The notes under the pieces were generated by a model. That model ran no database searches. It saw nothing but the letters and a program-made list of their open reading frames with translations, and was not told where the DNA came from. The position numbers and the translations under genes were made by a program. Of a stretch of 64,000 bases of DNA, positions 48,636 to 57,003 are shown one piece after another (position 1 is the first letter of the stretch; each line of letters begins with the position of its first letter). The stretch is from Chitinophaga arvensicola (lineage in GTDB: Bacteria > Bacteroidota > Bacteroidia > Chitinophagales > Chitinophagaceae), in contig NZ_FOJG01000002.1 in assembly GCF_900110835.1 (NCBI RefSeq), positions 1,764,979 through 1,828,978 of the forward strand, in the 5' to 3' direction.

Positions 48636-49610
48636 ATGCTACAGATAGGGATCCTGCTTATACGCCACTACAAGCTTTTAAGCCTGGCTGCCATCACCGA
48701 CGTGCTGGATACCGTCAACAAGATTTACCATAAAAACGACCAGCCCGCCCCATTCACCATTACCTTAGTACATACGCCGGAAATGGAACATCTTTCCAAC
48801 GCTTTTCCTGCTTATGCGTCACAACCCATTACTGCAGATGGCCGCTTTAACCTGGTATTAGTTCCTTCATTTACCACAGATGATATCCGCGATGCCATTG
48901 CAGCAAATGGCGCGTATCTGCCCTGGTTGCAACAGCAGTATAAACGCGGTGCTGAGATTGCGAGTTTCTGCACCGGCGCCTTTTTACTCGGTGCTTCCGG
49001 TTTGCTGGATGGCAAAATAGCAACCACCCACGTAGATGCATGCCGTGAATTTTCGGCGGCTTTCCCCACAGTAAACCTGTTGCCGGATAAAACCGTTACC
49101 CACGATTCAGGCATCTACACAAGTGGCGGCGCTACGTCTACTTTCCACTTGCTGCTTCATCTGCTGGAACTACACTGCGGCGTCGAAATCGCGGTCAGAA
49201 CCGCGAAGATCTTTGCCATTGATATGGGACGCGACAAACAATCCTATTTCAGTACGTTCCAGCCTACCCGCAATCACCACGACGACCTGGTGGCTTCTGC
49301 GCAACAGCGGATCGAAGCCAGTTACCAGGAAGTAGGGACCATTGAAGAAATGATCAAAGACATTCCTTCCAGCCGCAGAAATATTGTAAGAAGATTTAAA
49401 CAGGTCACCGGTGTTACCCCTATTGAATACCTGCAGTTCACCCGTATTGAAGCAGCGAAAAAACTATTGGAACAAACCGGGCAACAAATGGCCGAAGTAA
49501 TCTACAATTCAGGCTATAACGATCCCAAGGCATTCAGAAAGGTATTCCGCAAAACGGTGGGAATGACCCCTTCTGAATACCGTGAAAAGTTTAATGCAGC
49601 CAGATCATAA
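48636..49610 (+). CDS. GlxA family AraC-type transcriptional regulator
   Basis: A 324-residue regulator: N-terminal DJ-1/PfpI-like glutamine-amidotransferase-fold domain (about 1-190) with FCTGAFLLGASGLLDG and the Cys at the nucleophile elbow, then a C-terminal AraC/XylS double helix-turn-helix (about 215-320), for example TGVTPIEYLQFTRIEAAKKL and MAEVIYNSGYNDPKAFRKVF. Effector unknown. Divergent from one DinB gene and convergent with another. Confidence 0.92.
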   Translation: MLQIGILLIRHYKLLSLAAITDVLDTVNKIYHKNDQPAPFTITLVHTPEMEHLSNAFPAYASQPITADGRFNLVLVPSFTTDDIRDAIAANGAYLPWLQQQYKRGAEIASFCTGAFLLGASGLLDGKIATTHVDACREFSAAFPTVNLLPDKTVTHDSGIYTSGGATSTFHLLLHLLELHCGVEIAVRTAKIFAIDMGRDKQSYFSTFQPTRNHHDDLVASAQQRIEASYQEVGTIEEMIKDIPSSRRNIVRRFKQVTGVTPIEYLQFTRIEAAKKLLEQTGQQMAEVIYNSGYNDPKAFRKVFRKTVGMTPSEYREKFNAARS

Positions 49611-50126
49611 ATCCTGACTTCTGTCCCAGAATGGCGGTGGTTCTACATTCAGCGCACGGAGATATACATAGGCCTGCCCACGATGATGAATTTCATTGTC
49701 GATGATATAAAGCAGGATGCCGATTACCGTTCCATCATACTGATCAAATGCTTTAATTTCCTTATTAAAGTCCGCCGCATTGATTTTAGGCCACCATTCA
49801 TTGAGCTTCTCTGTAACAGCGTCCCAGAGCTGTAAAAATTCTGCTTTATTGGTGGGTTTGGTTTCCACGCCGGCATCCTTCAACAGTACGTCATTAGCTA
49901 CCCATTCGCCCGTTACTACCCCGTAAACGGAAGGGAATGCCATACTGAAAAATTCCATCAGCAGGGCTGAAAAGGGGCGCATACCACCAATGCTGAAAGT
50001 AAACAGCTGATCTTCCGGGAAGGCTTCGATCATTCTGCGGGTCAGGCCGCGATGGCCCTGCCAGTGCTTTAATAATTGTTCCGGCGTGATGGCCGTGGCG
50101 GTTGCTGACAAAGTAGTGTTTTCCAT
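49605..50126 (-). CDS. DinB family protein
   Basis: A 173-residue DinB-type protein with LKHWQGHRGLTRRMIEAFPEDQLFTF as the first helix and EIHHRGQAYVYLRAL as the His-rich metal site (H-H pattern), better conserved than in the protein at 48003. Convergent overlap of six bases with the GlxA gene. A palindrome GGGTTGTGACAACCC lies upstream (50166-50180). Confidence 0.83.
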   Translation of the reverse strand: MENTTLSATATAITPEQLLKHWQGHRGLTRRMIEAFPEDQLFTFSIGGMRPFSALLMEFFSMAFPSVYGVVTGEWVANDVLLKDAGVETKPTNKAEFLQLWDAVTEKLNEWWPKINAADFNKEIKAFDQYDGTVIGILLYIIDNEIHHRGQAYVYLRALNVEPPPFWDRSQDL

Positions 50127-50165
50127 AAGTCTGTGTTTTTATGTTTACAATACAAAGGAAACACC

Positions 50166-50180
50166 GGGTTGTGACAACCC
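50166..50180. promoter_or_regulatory. 15-base palindrome upstream of the DinB gene
   Basis: GGGTTGT-G-ACAACCC, perfect apart from the centre base, 40 bases before the DinB start and 41 after the UxaA stop. It is a candidate regulator site; a weak terminator is the alternative. Confidence 0.5.
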
Positions 50181-50220
50181 TATGTCAGCAGCCGCTCAAA
50201 AAAGTTTAAATTCTTTTTTC

Positions 50221-51876
50221 CTATAAAGACACGCCCCGTTTCCAGGGGATAAAATCATCCTGTCCGTTCCGCACAGACTTCGCCGTGATGGCGCCGCTGG
50301 CTACCTGTATTACGTAATCGAGAATGCGTTCCCCGGCAGCCGCGATGGTTTCATCGCCATCGATAATGGTGCCGGTATTGATATCAATAATATCATGCAT
50401 GCGCTGGTACAGCTTTGTATTGCTCGACAATTTAATCACCGGGGCAATGGGATTGCCGGTAGGTGTTCCCAGTCCGGTGGTAAACAGCACGATATTGGCG
50501 CCGCTCCCTACTTCTGCCGTCGTGGATTCCACATCATTACCGGGCGTACACAGCAAATTCAATCCGGGTAGCTGTACCTTTTCCGGATAGTCTAACACAG
50601 CGGCCACCGGGGAAGTGCCTCCTTTTTTGGCAGCACCCGCAGATTTAATCGCATCTGTGATAATCCCGTCTTTAATATTACCGGGAGATGGATTCATATC
50701 GAATCCTGAGCCTGCTTCTTCTGCGCGTTGCTGGTAAGTGCGCATCAGCTGAATAAATCGCGTGGCGTCTTCTTCGCTGTAGCAACGATCGCTCATCTCC
50801 TGCTCTACGCCACAAAGCTCCGGAAATTCGGCCAGGATCACCGAACCGCCGAGTGCCACCAGCAAATCAGATGTATATCCGATAGCGGGATTGGCGGAGA
50901 TCCCGGAAAATCCGTCTGAACCACCGCATTCGAGACCTATACAGAGTTTATTCAACGGCGCCGGCTCACGGACACATTGATTTGCCTCCATCAATCCTGC
51001 GAAAGTATGGCGGATCGCGTCCGTGATCAGCTGACTTTCCGTACCCGTTTGCTGCTGATCTGATATATACAATGGCTTTGAAAACGCGGGATCTCTTTTA
51101 TTGATTTCGTCCTGGAGCATGGTGATCTGTGCATTCTGACAACCGAGGCTAAGCACCGTAGCGCCAGCCACATTCGCGTGGGTGATATAGCCCGCCAGCA
51201 GCCCACATAGGGTTTGCGCATCCTGGCGGATGCCACCGCAACCACCATCGTGGGTCAGGAATTTAATACCGTCAACATTCTCAAAAACACGCTGCTGCTG
51301 TTTACCATTGGCTTCTTCCGTATACAATGTTTCCAGGATCTTTGCTTTATCTGCCCCTGCCTGTTGCTGCGCTACCAGCGACCGGGTAAAGGCAGCGTAT
51401 TTGCCTGGCTGACCATATCCAAGTTCGGCTACCATTGCTTCTTTCAACACTTCTACATTCCTGTTTTCACAAAATACCAGCGGAATTACCAGCCAGTAAT
51501 TGGCTGTACCCACGCTGCCATTAGCGCGATGATAGCCCATAAAGGTTTGCTGCTGCCACCGGGAAATATCCGGTGGTTGCCAGGTGGTTTTCCGCTGCGC
51601 AGCAAGGGCATAACCATTGGCTGCATGATGTACATTTTCTACGGCAATCCTGCTACCAGCAGGAATGGACTGTTGTGCACGGCCCACCAGTACACCGTAC
51701 ATATAAACAGCATCGTCCTTTTCGAGCTGTGCTGTATTAAATTTATGTTTGGCAGGAATATTCTCCTGCATCGTGTATACTTTTCCGTTATATCCAACGG
51801 TCTCTCCCCTGCTGAGGTCCTGTAATGCTACCAGCACGTTATCCTGCGGGTGTACCTGTAATACTTTCTGCTTCAT
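50221..51876 (-). CDS. uxaA: Altronate dehydratase
   Basis: A 551-residue UxaA-type dehydratase, converting D-altronate to 2-keto-3-deoxygluconate. N-terminal SAF domain (VHPQDNVLVALQDLSRG), then the GARS-like core with GYHRANGSVGTANYW, THDGGCGG, CQNAQI, LGLECGGSDGFSG and the C-terminal LCTPGNDVESTTAEVGSGANI. Cys residues in HDGGCGG and GLECGG fit metal or Fe-S coordination. Encoded 45 bases after uxaB. Other UxaA-family enzymes act on galactarate or glucarate; altronate is favoured by the neighbouring uxaB. Confidence 0.92.
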   Translation of the reverse strand: MKQKVLQVHPQDNVLVALQDLSRGETVGYNGKVYTMQENIPAKHKFNTAQLEKDDAVYMYGVLVGRAQQSIPAGSRIAVENVHHAANGYALAAQRKTTWQPPDISRWQQQTFMGYHRANGSVGTANYWLVIPLVFCENRNVEVLKEAMVAELGYGQPGKYAAFTRSLVAQQQAGADKAKILETLYTEEANGKQQQRVFENVDGIKFLTHDGGCGGIRQDAQTLCGLLAGYITHANVAGATVLSLGCQNAQITMLQDEINKRDPAFSKPLYISDQQQTGTESQLITDAIRHTFAGLMEANQCVREPAPLNKLCIGLECGGSDGFSGISANPAIGYTSDLLVALGGSVILAEFPELCGVEQEMSDRCYSEEDATRFIQLMRTYQQRAEEAGSGFDMNPSPGNIKDGIITDAIKSAGAAKKGGTSPVAAVLDYPEKVQLPGLNLLCTPGNDVESTTAEVGSGANIVLFTTGLGTPTGNPIAPVIKLSSNTKLYQRMHDIIDINTGTIIDGDETIAAAGERILDYVIQVASGAITAKSVRNGQDDFIPWKRGVSL

Positions 51877-51921
51877 GGGTTATCCTTAAAATTATAATGC
51901 GATTACTTTGATATATTGAAA

Positions 51922-53367
51922 TCAGGATGCCTTTGCAGCAGCCATTACCTGCTCCAGGCAGCCAGCTGCTCCTTCTTCCTGCAATACTTTCAGTTTCCCG
52001 GCGACTGCTGCTGCAAAGCCAGGAAGCAGGCTGAGATCATGGCCCCACAGCGTACTGTTGCTGAGGGCCTGTTTTACTACCAGATCCGGCGGATATTCCG
52101 CCCACTGCCCACGGTACCAGGCGGCTTGTTCATCTGCAATAACGTACTCTCCACCACGCATAAACAGTGTATGCGCCGCAAAGCCTAATGCCATCAATTC
52201 AGGTACATGTTCCGAACGCTGATAGTGTTGCAGCAATACCGGGACCACCCGCATCTTCAACTTAGCAGTATACTGGCCGCAGATACTCAGCCAACGGTGT
52301 TCAATGGCCGGATTCCGAAACCGGTCCAACACGGCCTCCGCAAAGCGCAACGCATCTTCAGCACGTATATGGGTATCCGTTATGGAAGGAATTATCTCCC
52401 GGATCATCAAACCTTTTATATAAGCCGCCATCGGCGGGTTATTCATCGCTGCTTTTACGGTATCCAGCCCGGCCAGGACGGCCAGTCCGCAACTAAGCGT
52501 ATGGGTACCATTGAGCAGTCGCAGTTTGAGTTCACGGAATACATTGATATCAGGCGCCAGCACCACGCCGGCATCGGCTGTGTGGAATGACAATATACGT
52601 TTCACACGTTCACTGTCCGTTTCAATGGCCCACAGACGATACACTTCCGTCATGATGATCAGTTCATCTTCATAACCGGTGTCGATATCTGCTGCCCCCG
52701 GCACGATGCAATCCACCAGGGAGTTGCAGCAGTCGTTGTGATACTGCAGCCAATGCACAAATCCGGGTTCCAGCCGGTTAAAGGCACTCAGCTGCAACAG
52801 AATGTCTCTGAGTTTATGACCGTTATCCGGTATCAGTTCGGTTGGAATGATCACAAGTCCTTTAGATACATCTCCCTTAAAAAAAATATAACGGTGATAC
52901 AGGAAAGCAAGCAACTTACCGGGAAATGACTGCGGTGGCGATGCCTGGATGCTTTCTTCCTGGTAGATAATTCCGATTTCGGTGGTATTGGAGATAACGA
53001 CCTCCATATCCGGATTGGTGGCGCATGCCAGGATTTCTTCCCATTGGGAGGCCGCATTCAGCACACGGCTGATGGAAGCGTTGATAATATTTTCAGCTAC
53101 CGGCTTGCCATCAGCAATGCCCCGGATACAATGGGTATACAGGTTGTCCTGCTCCGCGAAAGCATCCGTACTGCCATTGGCGGTAGATTTTATCACCACG
53201 ATCCTTCCGTTGAAGATCCCTTGTTTGTTGGCCTTGTCAATAAAAAAATCGGGCAGGCCTCTTAACAGTACGCCCGTACCAAACTGTAGTACTTTTTCGG
53301 GCAGATGGAGACAACGGGCGGCCTCTTTTTCGTGCAGCCGTGGTAGTAATTCCTCAGAAAGTTTCAT
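51922..53367 (-). CDS. uxaB: Tagaturonate reductase (altronate oxidoreductase)
   Basis: A 481-residue member of the mannitol-dehydrogenase family, NAD-dependent, reducing D-tagaturonate to D-altronate in galacturonate breakdown. Rossmann motif near the N-terminus (FGTGVLLRGLPDFFIDKANKQG), the catalytic Lys region in LRLLNGTHTLSCGLAVLAG and the conserved FKTYYE-like central helices replaced by IPTELIPDNGHKLRDILLQL. Length matches E. coli UxaB (about 483). A LacI-type palindrome lies upstream. The uxaC isomerase gene is not in the window. Confidence 0.92.
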   Translation of the reverse strand: MKLSEELLPRLHEKEAARCLHLPEKVLQFGTGVLLRGLPDFFIDKANKQGIFNGRIVVIKSTANGSTDAFAEQDNLYTHCIRGIADGKPVAENIINASISRVLNAASQWEEILACATNPDMEVVISNTTEIGIIYQEESIQASPPQSFPGKLLAFLYHRYIFFKGDVSKGLVIIPTELIPDNGHKLRDILLQLSAFNRLEPGFVHWLQYHNDCCNSLVDCIVPGAADIDTGYEDELIIMTEVYRLWAIETDSERVKRILSFHTADAGVVLAPDINVFRELKLRLLNGTHTLSCGLAVLAGLDTVKAAMNNPPMAAYIKGLMIREIIPSITDTHIRAEDALRFAEAVLDRFRNPAIEHRWLSICGQYTAKLKMRVVPVLLQHYQRSEHVPELMALGFAAHTLFMRGGEYVIADEQAAWYRGQWAEYPPDLVVKQALSNSTLWGHDLSLLPGFAAAVAGKLKVLQEEGAAGCLEQVMAAAKAS

Positions 53368-53684
53368 ATTCCATTTGTTTGGTCATCATTTCCCTTCCTT
53401 ATCAAAAGCCCTTTTCACGGGCGGTTACAAGTCTACAGAACTATTTGCGGACAGGGAAGTTTATTTACGAAAACGTTCTCGGAAAATGTGGTTGTTTGCG
53501 GGATACAAAATAGAAATTCTCACTTAAGGAAACATATACCGGGCAATATACTGGTGTAAAAGTATAATAAAAAGGAGTGGATGCACCTTTACTCCTGACG
53601 CAGAGATCATGAATTTTGTAAGCAACCGCCTCTGTCATGAAAGAGGTGAGATCACCACATTTTTCATCACTATAATCTCCTGAT
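53368..53684. promoter_or_regulatory. Divergent intergenic region between uxaB and exbD
   Basis: 317 bases. The clearest element is CGAAAACGTTCTCG at 53468-53481, a 14-base, CG-centred palindrome with two mismatched pairs, which is the form of LacI-family operators. Two short inverted repeats follow: AGGAGT/ACTCCT near 53573-53596, and CCTCT/AGAGG near 53630-53645. A 24-codon reading frame at 53609-53683 has no support. Nothing else is seen. Confidence 0.55.
53468..53481. promoter_or_regulatory. LacI-family operator-like palindrome
   Basis: CGAAAACGTTCTCG; twelve of fourteen positions are symmetrical about the central CG. It lies about 100 bases upstream of uxaB. No LacI regulator gene is present in the window, so it would be supplied from elsewhere. 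Confidence 0.6.
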
Positions 53685-54335
53685 ATGCCAAGAGCTAAAG
53701 TTGCGCGTAAAAGTACGGCCGTAGATATGACGGCCATGACAGATGTTACCTTCCTGCTCCTTACCTTTTTTATGCTGGCCACCAAATTCACGCCGGTAGA
53801 GCCGGTAGCCGTGGTAACGCCATCGTCTATCAACACACAGATACTACCAGATTCAGATGTAATTCTGCTGACGGTCGATAAAAAAGGCCGCATCTTTTTT
53901 GAGATGGATGGACAACCCAAGCGGAAGAAACTGATTGAAGACCTGGATCAGCAATTTCACCTGGGATTATCCGAATCAGAAAAAAATAGCTTCATGATTG
54001 GCGGCGGTATCGGCACCGATCTGAAACACCTGAAATCCTACCTGGCTATGAAGCCCGATCAAAGAAGAATGCATCCGATAGAAACAGGTATCCCGGCGGA
54101 TTCTGCCAATAACGAACTGGGCATATGGATCGAATATGGCAATTCAGCCCAGCAAAATAACCTGCGGCAACTCAGATACTGCATCAAGGCCGACAATGAA
54201 ACGCCTTATCCACAAGTAAAACGCGTATTGGATACTTTCAAGGAAAAAAAGATCCAGAAAGTAAACCTGGTGACCAACCTGGAAGCTGCGCCGGAGGGGT
54301 CGCTGGCAGCCATAGAAAGCAGAAAAAATAACTGA
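53685..54335 (+). CDS. ExbD/TolR family biopolymer transport protein
   Basis: A 216-residue inner-membrane protein with one N-terminal helix. The key aspartate (D20) lies in MTAMTDVTFLLLTFFML, as in ExbD, where it carries the proton path. A longer periplasmic domain than classic ExbD (about 140 residues) is usual in Bacteroidota paralogues. It helps energise TonB-dependent uptake such as through the SusC proteins here. No exbB or tonB lies beside it, so it is a solitary copy. Confidence 0.88.
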   Translation: MPRAKVARKSTAVDMTAMTDVTFLLLTFFMLATKFTPVEPVAVVTPSSINTQILPDSDVILLTVDKKGRIFFEMDGQPKRKKLIEDLDQQFHLGLSESEKNSFMIGGGIGTDLKHLKSYLAMKPDQRRMHPIETGIPADSANNELGIWIEYGNSAQQNNLRQLRYCIKADNETPYPQVKRVLDTFKEKKIQKVNLVTNLEAAPEGSLAAIESRKNN

Positions 54336-54354
54336 TATTTGTACATATCAGTTA
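54329..54354. other. Perfect inverted repeat over the exbD stop
   Basis: TAACTGATA (54329-54337), eight-base loop, TATCAGTTA (54346-54354). The exbD stop codon lies in the left arm, and the GNAT gene begins 11 bases after the right arm. A stem-loop or an operator. Confidence 0.55.
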
Positions 54355-54365
54355 CTTAGCATATT

Positions 54366-54827
54366 ATGGGAACTATTATTATCAGGAAAGCTACCCAGGC
54401 AGATTTGCCGGTATTGCTGACTTTCGAACAAGGCATTGTAGCAGCAGAACGACCATTTGATGCCACTTTAAAAGAAGGCACCATCCACTACTATGATATT
54501 GCGGCGATGATTGATGCGGCACATGTAGAGGTATTTGTGGCAGAAGCCGATGGGGAGCTAATTGGCTCCGGCTACGCCCGTATCCAGGACGCCAAGGTAT
54601 ACCAGGTGTTTACAAAATATACGTATCTCGGTTTTATGTATGTGACACCGGAGTGGCGTGGCAAAGGAGTAAATAAGCTTATCCTGGAAGGGCTGAAAAC
54701 CTGGACACTGCAGCAGGGCATCACGGAAATGAGGCTGGAAGTATATGATGAGAATGAGGCCGCCATGAAAGCCTATGAAAAGGCAGGTTTCAGGAAAAAC
54801 CTGGTTGAAATGCGGCTACCACTGTAG
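54366..54827 (+). CDS. GNAT family N-acetyltransferase
   Basis: A 153-residue acetyl-CoA-dependent acyltransferase. Motif A (FMYVTPEWRGKGVNKLILEGL, with the pyrophosphate loop RGKGV) and motif B (LEVYDENEAAMKAYEKAGF) are complete. Substrate unknown; candidate substrates include amino acids, amino sugars and ribosomal protein N-termini. Downstream of exbD but separated by the inverted repeat. Confidence 0.88.
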   Translation: MGTIIIRKATQADLPVLLTFEQGIVAAERPFDATLKEGTIHYYDIAAMIDAAHVEVFVAEADGELIGSGYARIQDAKVYQVFTKYTYLGFMYVTPEWRGKGVNKLILEGLKTWTLQQGITEMRLEVYDENEAAMKAYEKAGFRKNLVEMRLPL

Positions 54828-54895
54828 GTTTCAGCGATACCTGGGAAATATGGCACAATTTTCGTCTGATGGCTTTTAATAAAAGAATTTTAGCC

Positions 54896-55363
54896 ATGAA
54901 ACAGATACTTGTAGCCTTAGCAGTAGCAGTTGCCTTATTCTCCTGTTCAAGCCATGCTGAAAATGCCGCCGCTATTGAAAGTGCAAAGAAAGCCACCATT
55001 GATTCCATGAACAATGTGAATGCCATCAAGAAAGAAGTAGTAGATTCTATGAATGCGCTGAAAAGCCATCGTACGCATAGCAGGGAAACTGCGGGTACCC
55101 AGTACAACAACGATGGTACACCAGCAGTAGCCAATTCCGAAGCAACAGCGCCCGCTCCGGCAAAGAAAAAAGGCTGGAAATCCTGGAGCCATACGGCTAA
55201 AGGTGCAGTGGTAGGTGCAGGCGCAGGCGCTGTAACAGGTGCTATCGTGAATAAAGACCGCGTAAAAGGCGCTGCCATTGGTACTTTGATTGGTGCGGGC
55301 GTAGGTGCAGGTACCGGCGCTATCGTAGACCACTCCAAGAAAAAGAAAGCAGCACGACAATAG
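54896..55363 (+). CDS. Glycine-zipper lipoprotein
   Basis: A 155-residue lipoprotein from the ATG at 54896. Signal peptide with VALFSC (Cys17), an Ala/Lys-rich helical part (ATIDSMNNVNAIKKEVVDSMNALKS), a low-complexity linker and a C-terminal glycine zipper (GAVVGAGAGAVTGAIV and GAAIGTLIGAGVGAGTGAIV, YMGG-like). Glycine-zipper proteins pack helices in membranes; this one is probably in the outer membrane or periplasm. Function unknown. A strong terminator follows. Confidence 0.8.
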   Translation: MKQILVALAVAVALFSCSSHAENAAAIESAKKATIDSMNNVNAIKKEVVDSMNALKSHRTHSRETAGTQYNNDGTPAVANSEATAPAPAKKKGWKSWSHTAKGAVVGAGAGAVTGAIVNKDRVKGAAIGTLIGAGVGAGTGAIVDHSKKKKAARQ

Positions 55364-55377
55364 TAGTGATAGATATT

Positions 55378-55418
55378 AAAAAAAAGACAGACTCCAAGCG
55401 TGGAGTCTGTCTTTTTTT
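55378..55418. terminator. Bidirectional intrinsic terminator
   Basis: Arms AAAAAGACAGACTCCA and TGGAGTCTGTCTTTTT pair perfectly around an AGCG loop, between the convergent glycine-zipper and SusD genes. Confidence 0.92.
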
Positions 55419-55436
55419 ATGCAGATGCGTGATCAA

Positions 55437-56978
55437 TTACTTCAATAACCACATCACCTGGCTGAAATCATCATTCCCCTGAAACTGTGACTGAACCGCC
55501 GCATTCACGTTTTCTGCATTATAATCCAGTTCTTTCTGCGGATAAATCCATCTCAGCGGGAAACTGGTGGATGGTATATTCAGATTGGTACGGCTGTTCA
55601 GCGTAAATACCGGGTAACCGGTACGCCTGTTTTCATACCAGGCATTGAAAGCGGTATTCTGGAAGAAGCCTGCAATATATTTCTGCGAGATAATCTGTTT
55701 GATCTGATTATCTACAGCGCCAGTCAATGCAACAGTAGCAGGATAGGCATTAATATAAGCATCATCCATCACCATGCCATGCGCATAGGTAGCGGGCGCA
55801 TATTTCGCCAGGAAAGACATAGAGCTGCGGATACCGTTCGCATAATAGGTTTGCGCTGCAGTACCACTGATCCAACCCCTCACAGTCGCTTCTGCCAGTA
55901 TGAATTGTACGTCCCAATAGTTCAGTAAGCCAACAGGTTCTGCGTTATACATCTCTACATAACGTTTATTGACATTACAGTAATTACCGGAATTTAGCGC
56001 ATTGATAGTGGTAGAAAACTCGTCTGCCGGTTCCACCCCAACATAGGCATCATATTCCGCAGGTTTCTTTCCGCCGGCAATTTTTGCAGTGGCCGGTTCA
56101 GCGAAGTAAAATAACCGTTTGTCCTGTGCGGGTTTCATCAGATCAATCAATGTGGTGGACAGCATCGGGTAAATCACAAAAGGATTAATCTGTGCAGGCG
56201 TGCTGCTCCATGGGTAGCAATAGCCGGCAGATGCGGTGTAAGTCACTGCAAAGTTATCTGCGTAGTCCCTCATCAGCGGACGTTGCATCACCGCATTGAA
56301 TTTTTGTACAATGTTCAGGTCTGTATCAGTTGTCTTTTTGGAAAGACTGATCAGTACATACAGCTCAAAGCTGTTCACTACCCTTCTCCATTTGTCTGTG
56401 CTGCCCTGGAAGATAAAGTCGCCCGGAAAATCCACGCCTTTGGACAGCAGTTCATCTGCCTGATCCAACTCCCGGAGAATACCCATAAACACTTCTTTCT
56501 GGGTATCATACTTTGCTTTGATGATACCACTGGCGCCTTGTACTGCCTGTGAATAAGGCACATCGCCCAGCTGCATGGTTACCTGGAAGAACTGCCAGGC
56601 ACGCACAAAGTGTCCGAAACCATCATAGGAGTTTTTCAGTTCCGGTGTGCTGGCATTAGCTACCATAGGCGCTACGTCACGCAATACGAGGAGCCTGTCG
56701 AAGTTTGCCCTTGCGAGTTTATTATATTGGTAATCGCTGGCCAGCTCGCTCCAGGCAAGGTATTTTCCGAGTGTAAACGGCTGCCGGAAATCCGTTCCTG
56801 TTCTGATATCTTTCGATGTCACCGCAGTGAGAATATTTGTTGCCAGCCAGCCGGAAGAGGCCGTGGAAGGCTTATCCGGGTTGGTATTGATGTCGTCAAA
56901 TTTTTTGCTGCAACTACTCAGCCCAATACCAGCAATCAATGACGCAATGATGGATATTTTAGAAATATGCTTGTTCAT
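55437..56978 (-). CDS. SusD-like lipoprotein
   Basis: A 513-residue SusD-like_2 lipoprotein from the ATG at 56978; the longer frame from 57014 would overlap the SusC stop. Signal with IGLSSC then SKKFDDINTNPDKPS, a typical start, and later FVRAWQFFQVTMQLGDVPYSQAV and AWYENRRTGYPVFTLN. Surface glycan-binding partner of the SusC encoded upstream. The SusC start is divergent from the ECF sigma gene at 60746. Confidence 0.93.
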   Translation of the reverse strand: MNKHISKISIIASLIAGIGLSSCSKKFDDINTNPDKPSTASSGWLATNILTAVTSKDIRTGTDFRQPFTLGKYLAWSELASDYQYNKLARANFDRLLVLRDVAPMVANASTPELKNSYDGFGHFVRAWQFFQVTMQLGDVPYSQAVQGASGIIKAKYDTQKEVFMGILRELDQADELLSKGVDFPGDFIFQGSTDKWRRVVNSFELYVLISLSKKTTDTDLNIVQKFNAVMQRPLMRDYADNFAVTYTASAGYCYPWSSTPAQINPFVIYPMLSTTLIDLMKPAQDKRLFYFAEPATAKIAGGKKPAEYDAYVGVEPADEFSTTINALNSGNYCNVNKRYVEMYNAEPVGLLNYWDVQFILAEATVRGWISGTAAQTYYANGIRSSMSFLAKYAPATYAHGMVMDDAYINAYPATVALTGAVDNQIKQIISQKYIAGFFQNTAFNAWYENRRTGYPVFTLNSRTNLNIPSTSFPLRWIYPQKELDYNAENVNAAVQSQFQGNDDFSQVMWLLK

Positions 56979-57003
56979 GTTTAAACGATGTTTGTATTTA
57001 ATA

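Noticed and set aside
51214..51825. 203-codon plus-strand frame
   Set aside because: It is antisense to uxaA, which is supported by family motifs along its length.
53609..53683. 24-codon frame ending just before exbD
   Set aside because: It could be a leader peptide, but the product shows no pattern and no RBS. Kept only as part of the intergenic note.
53465..53920. 151-codon minus-strand frame between uxaB and exbD
   Set aside because: Half of it is the complement of exbD coding sequence, and the rest covers the divergent promoter region. No family features.
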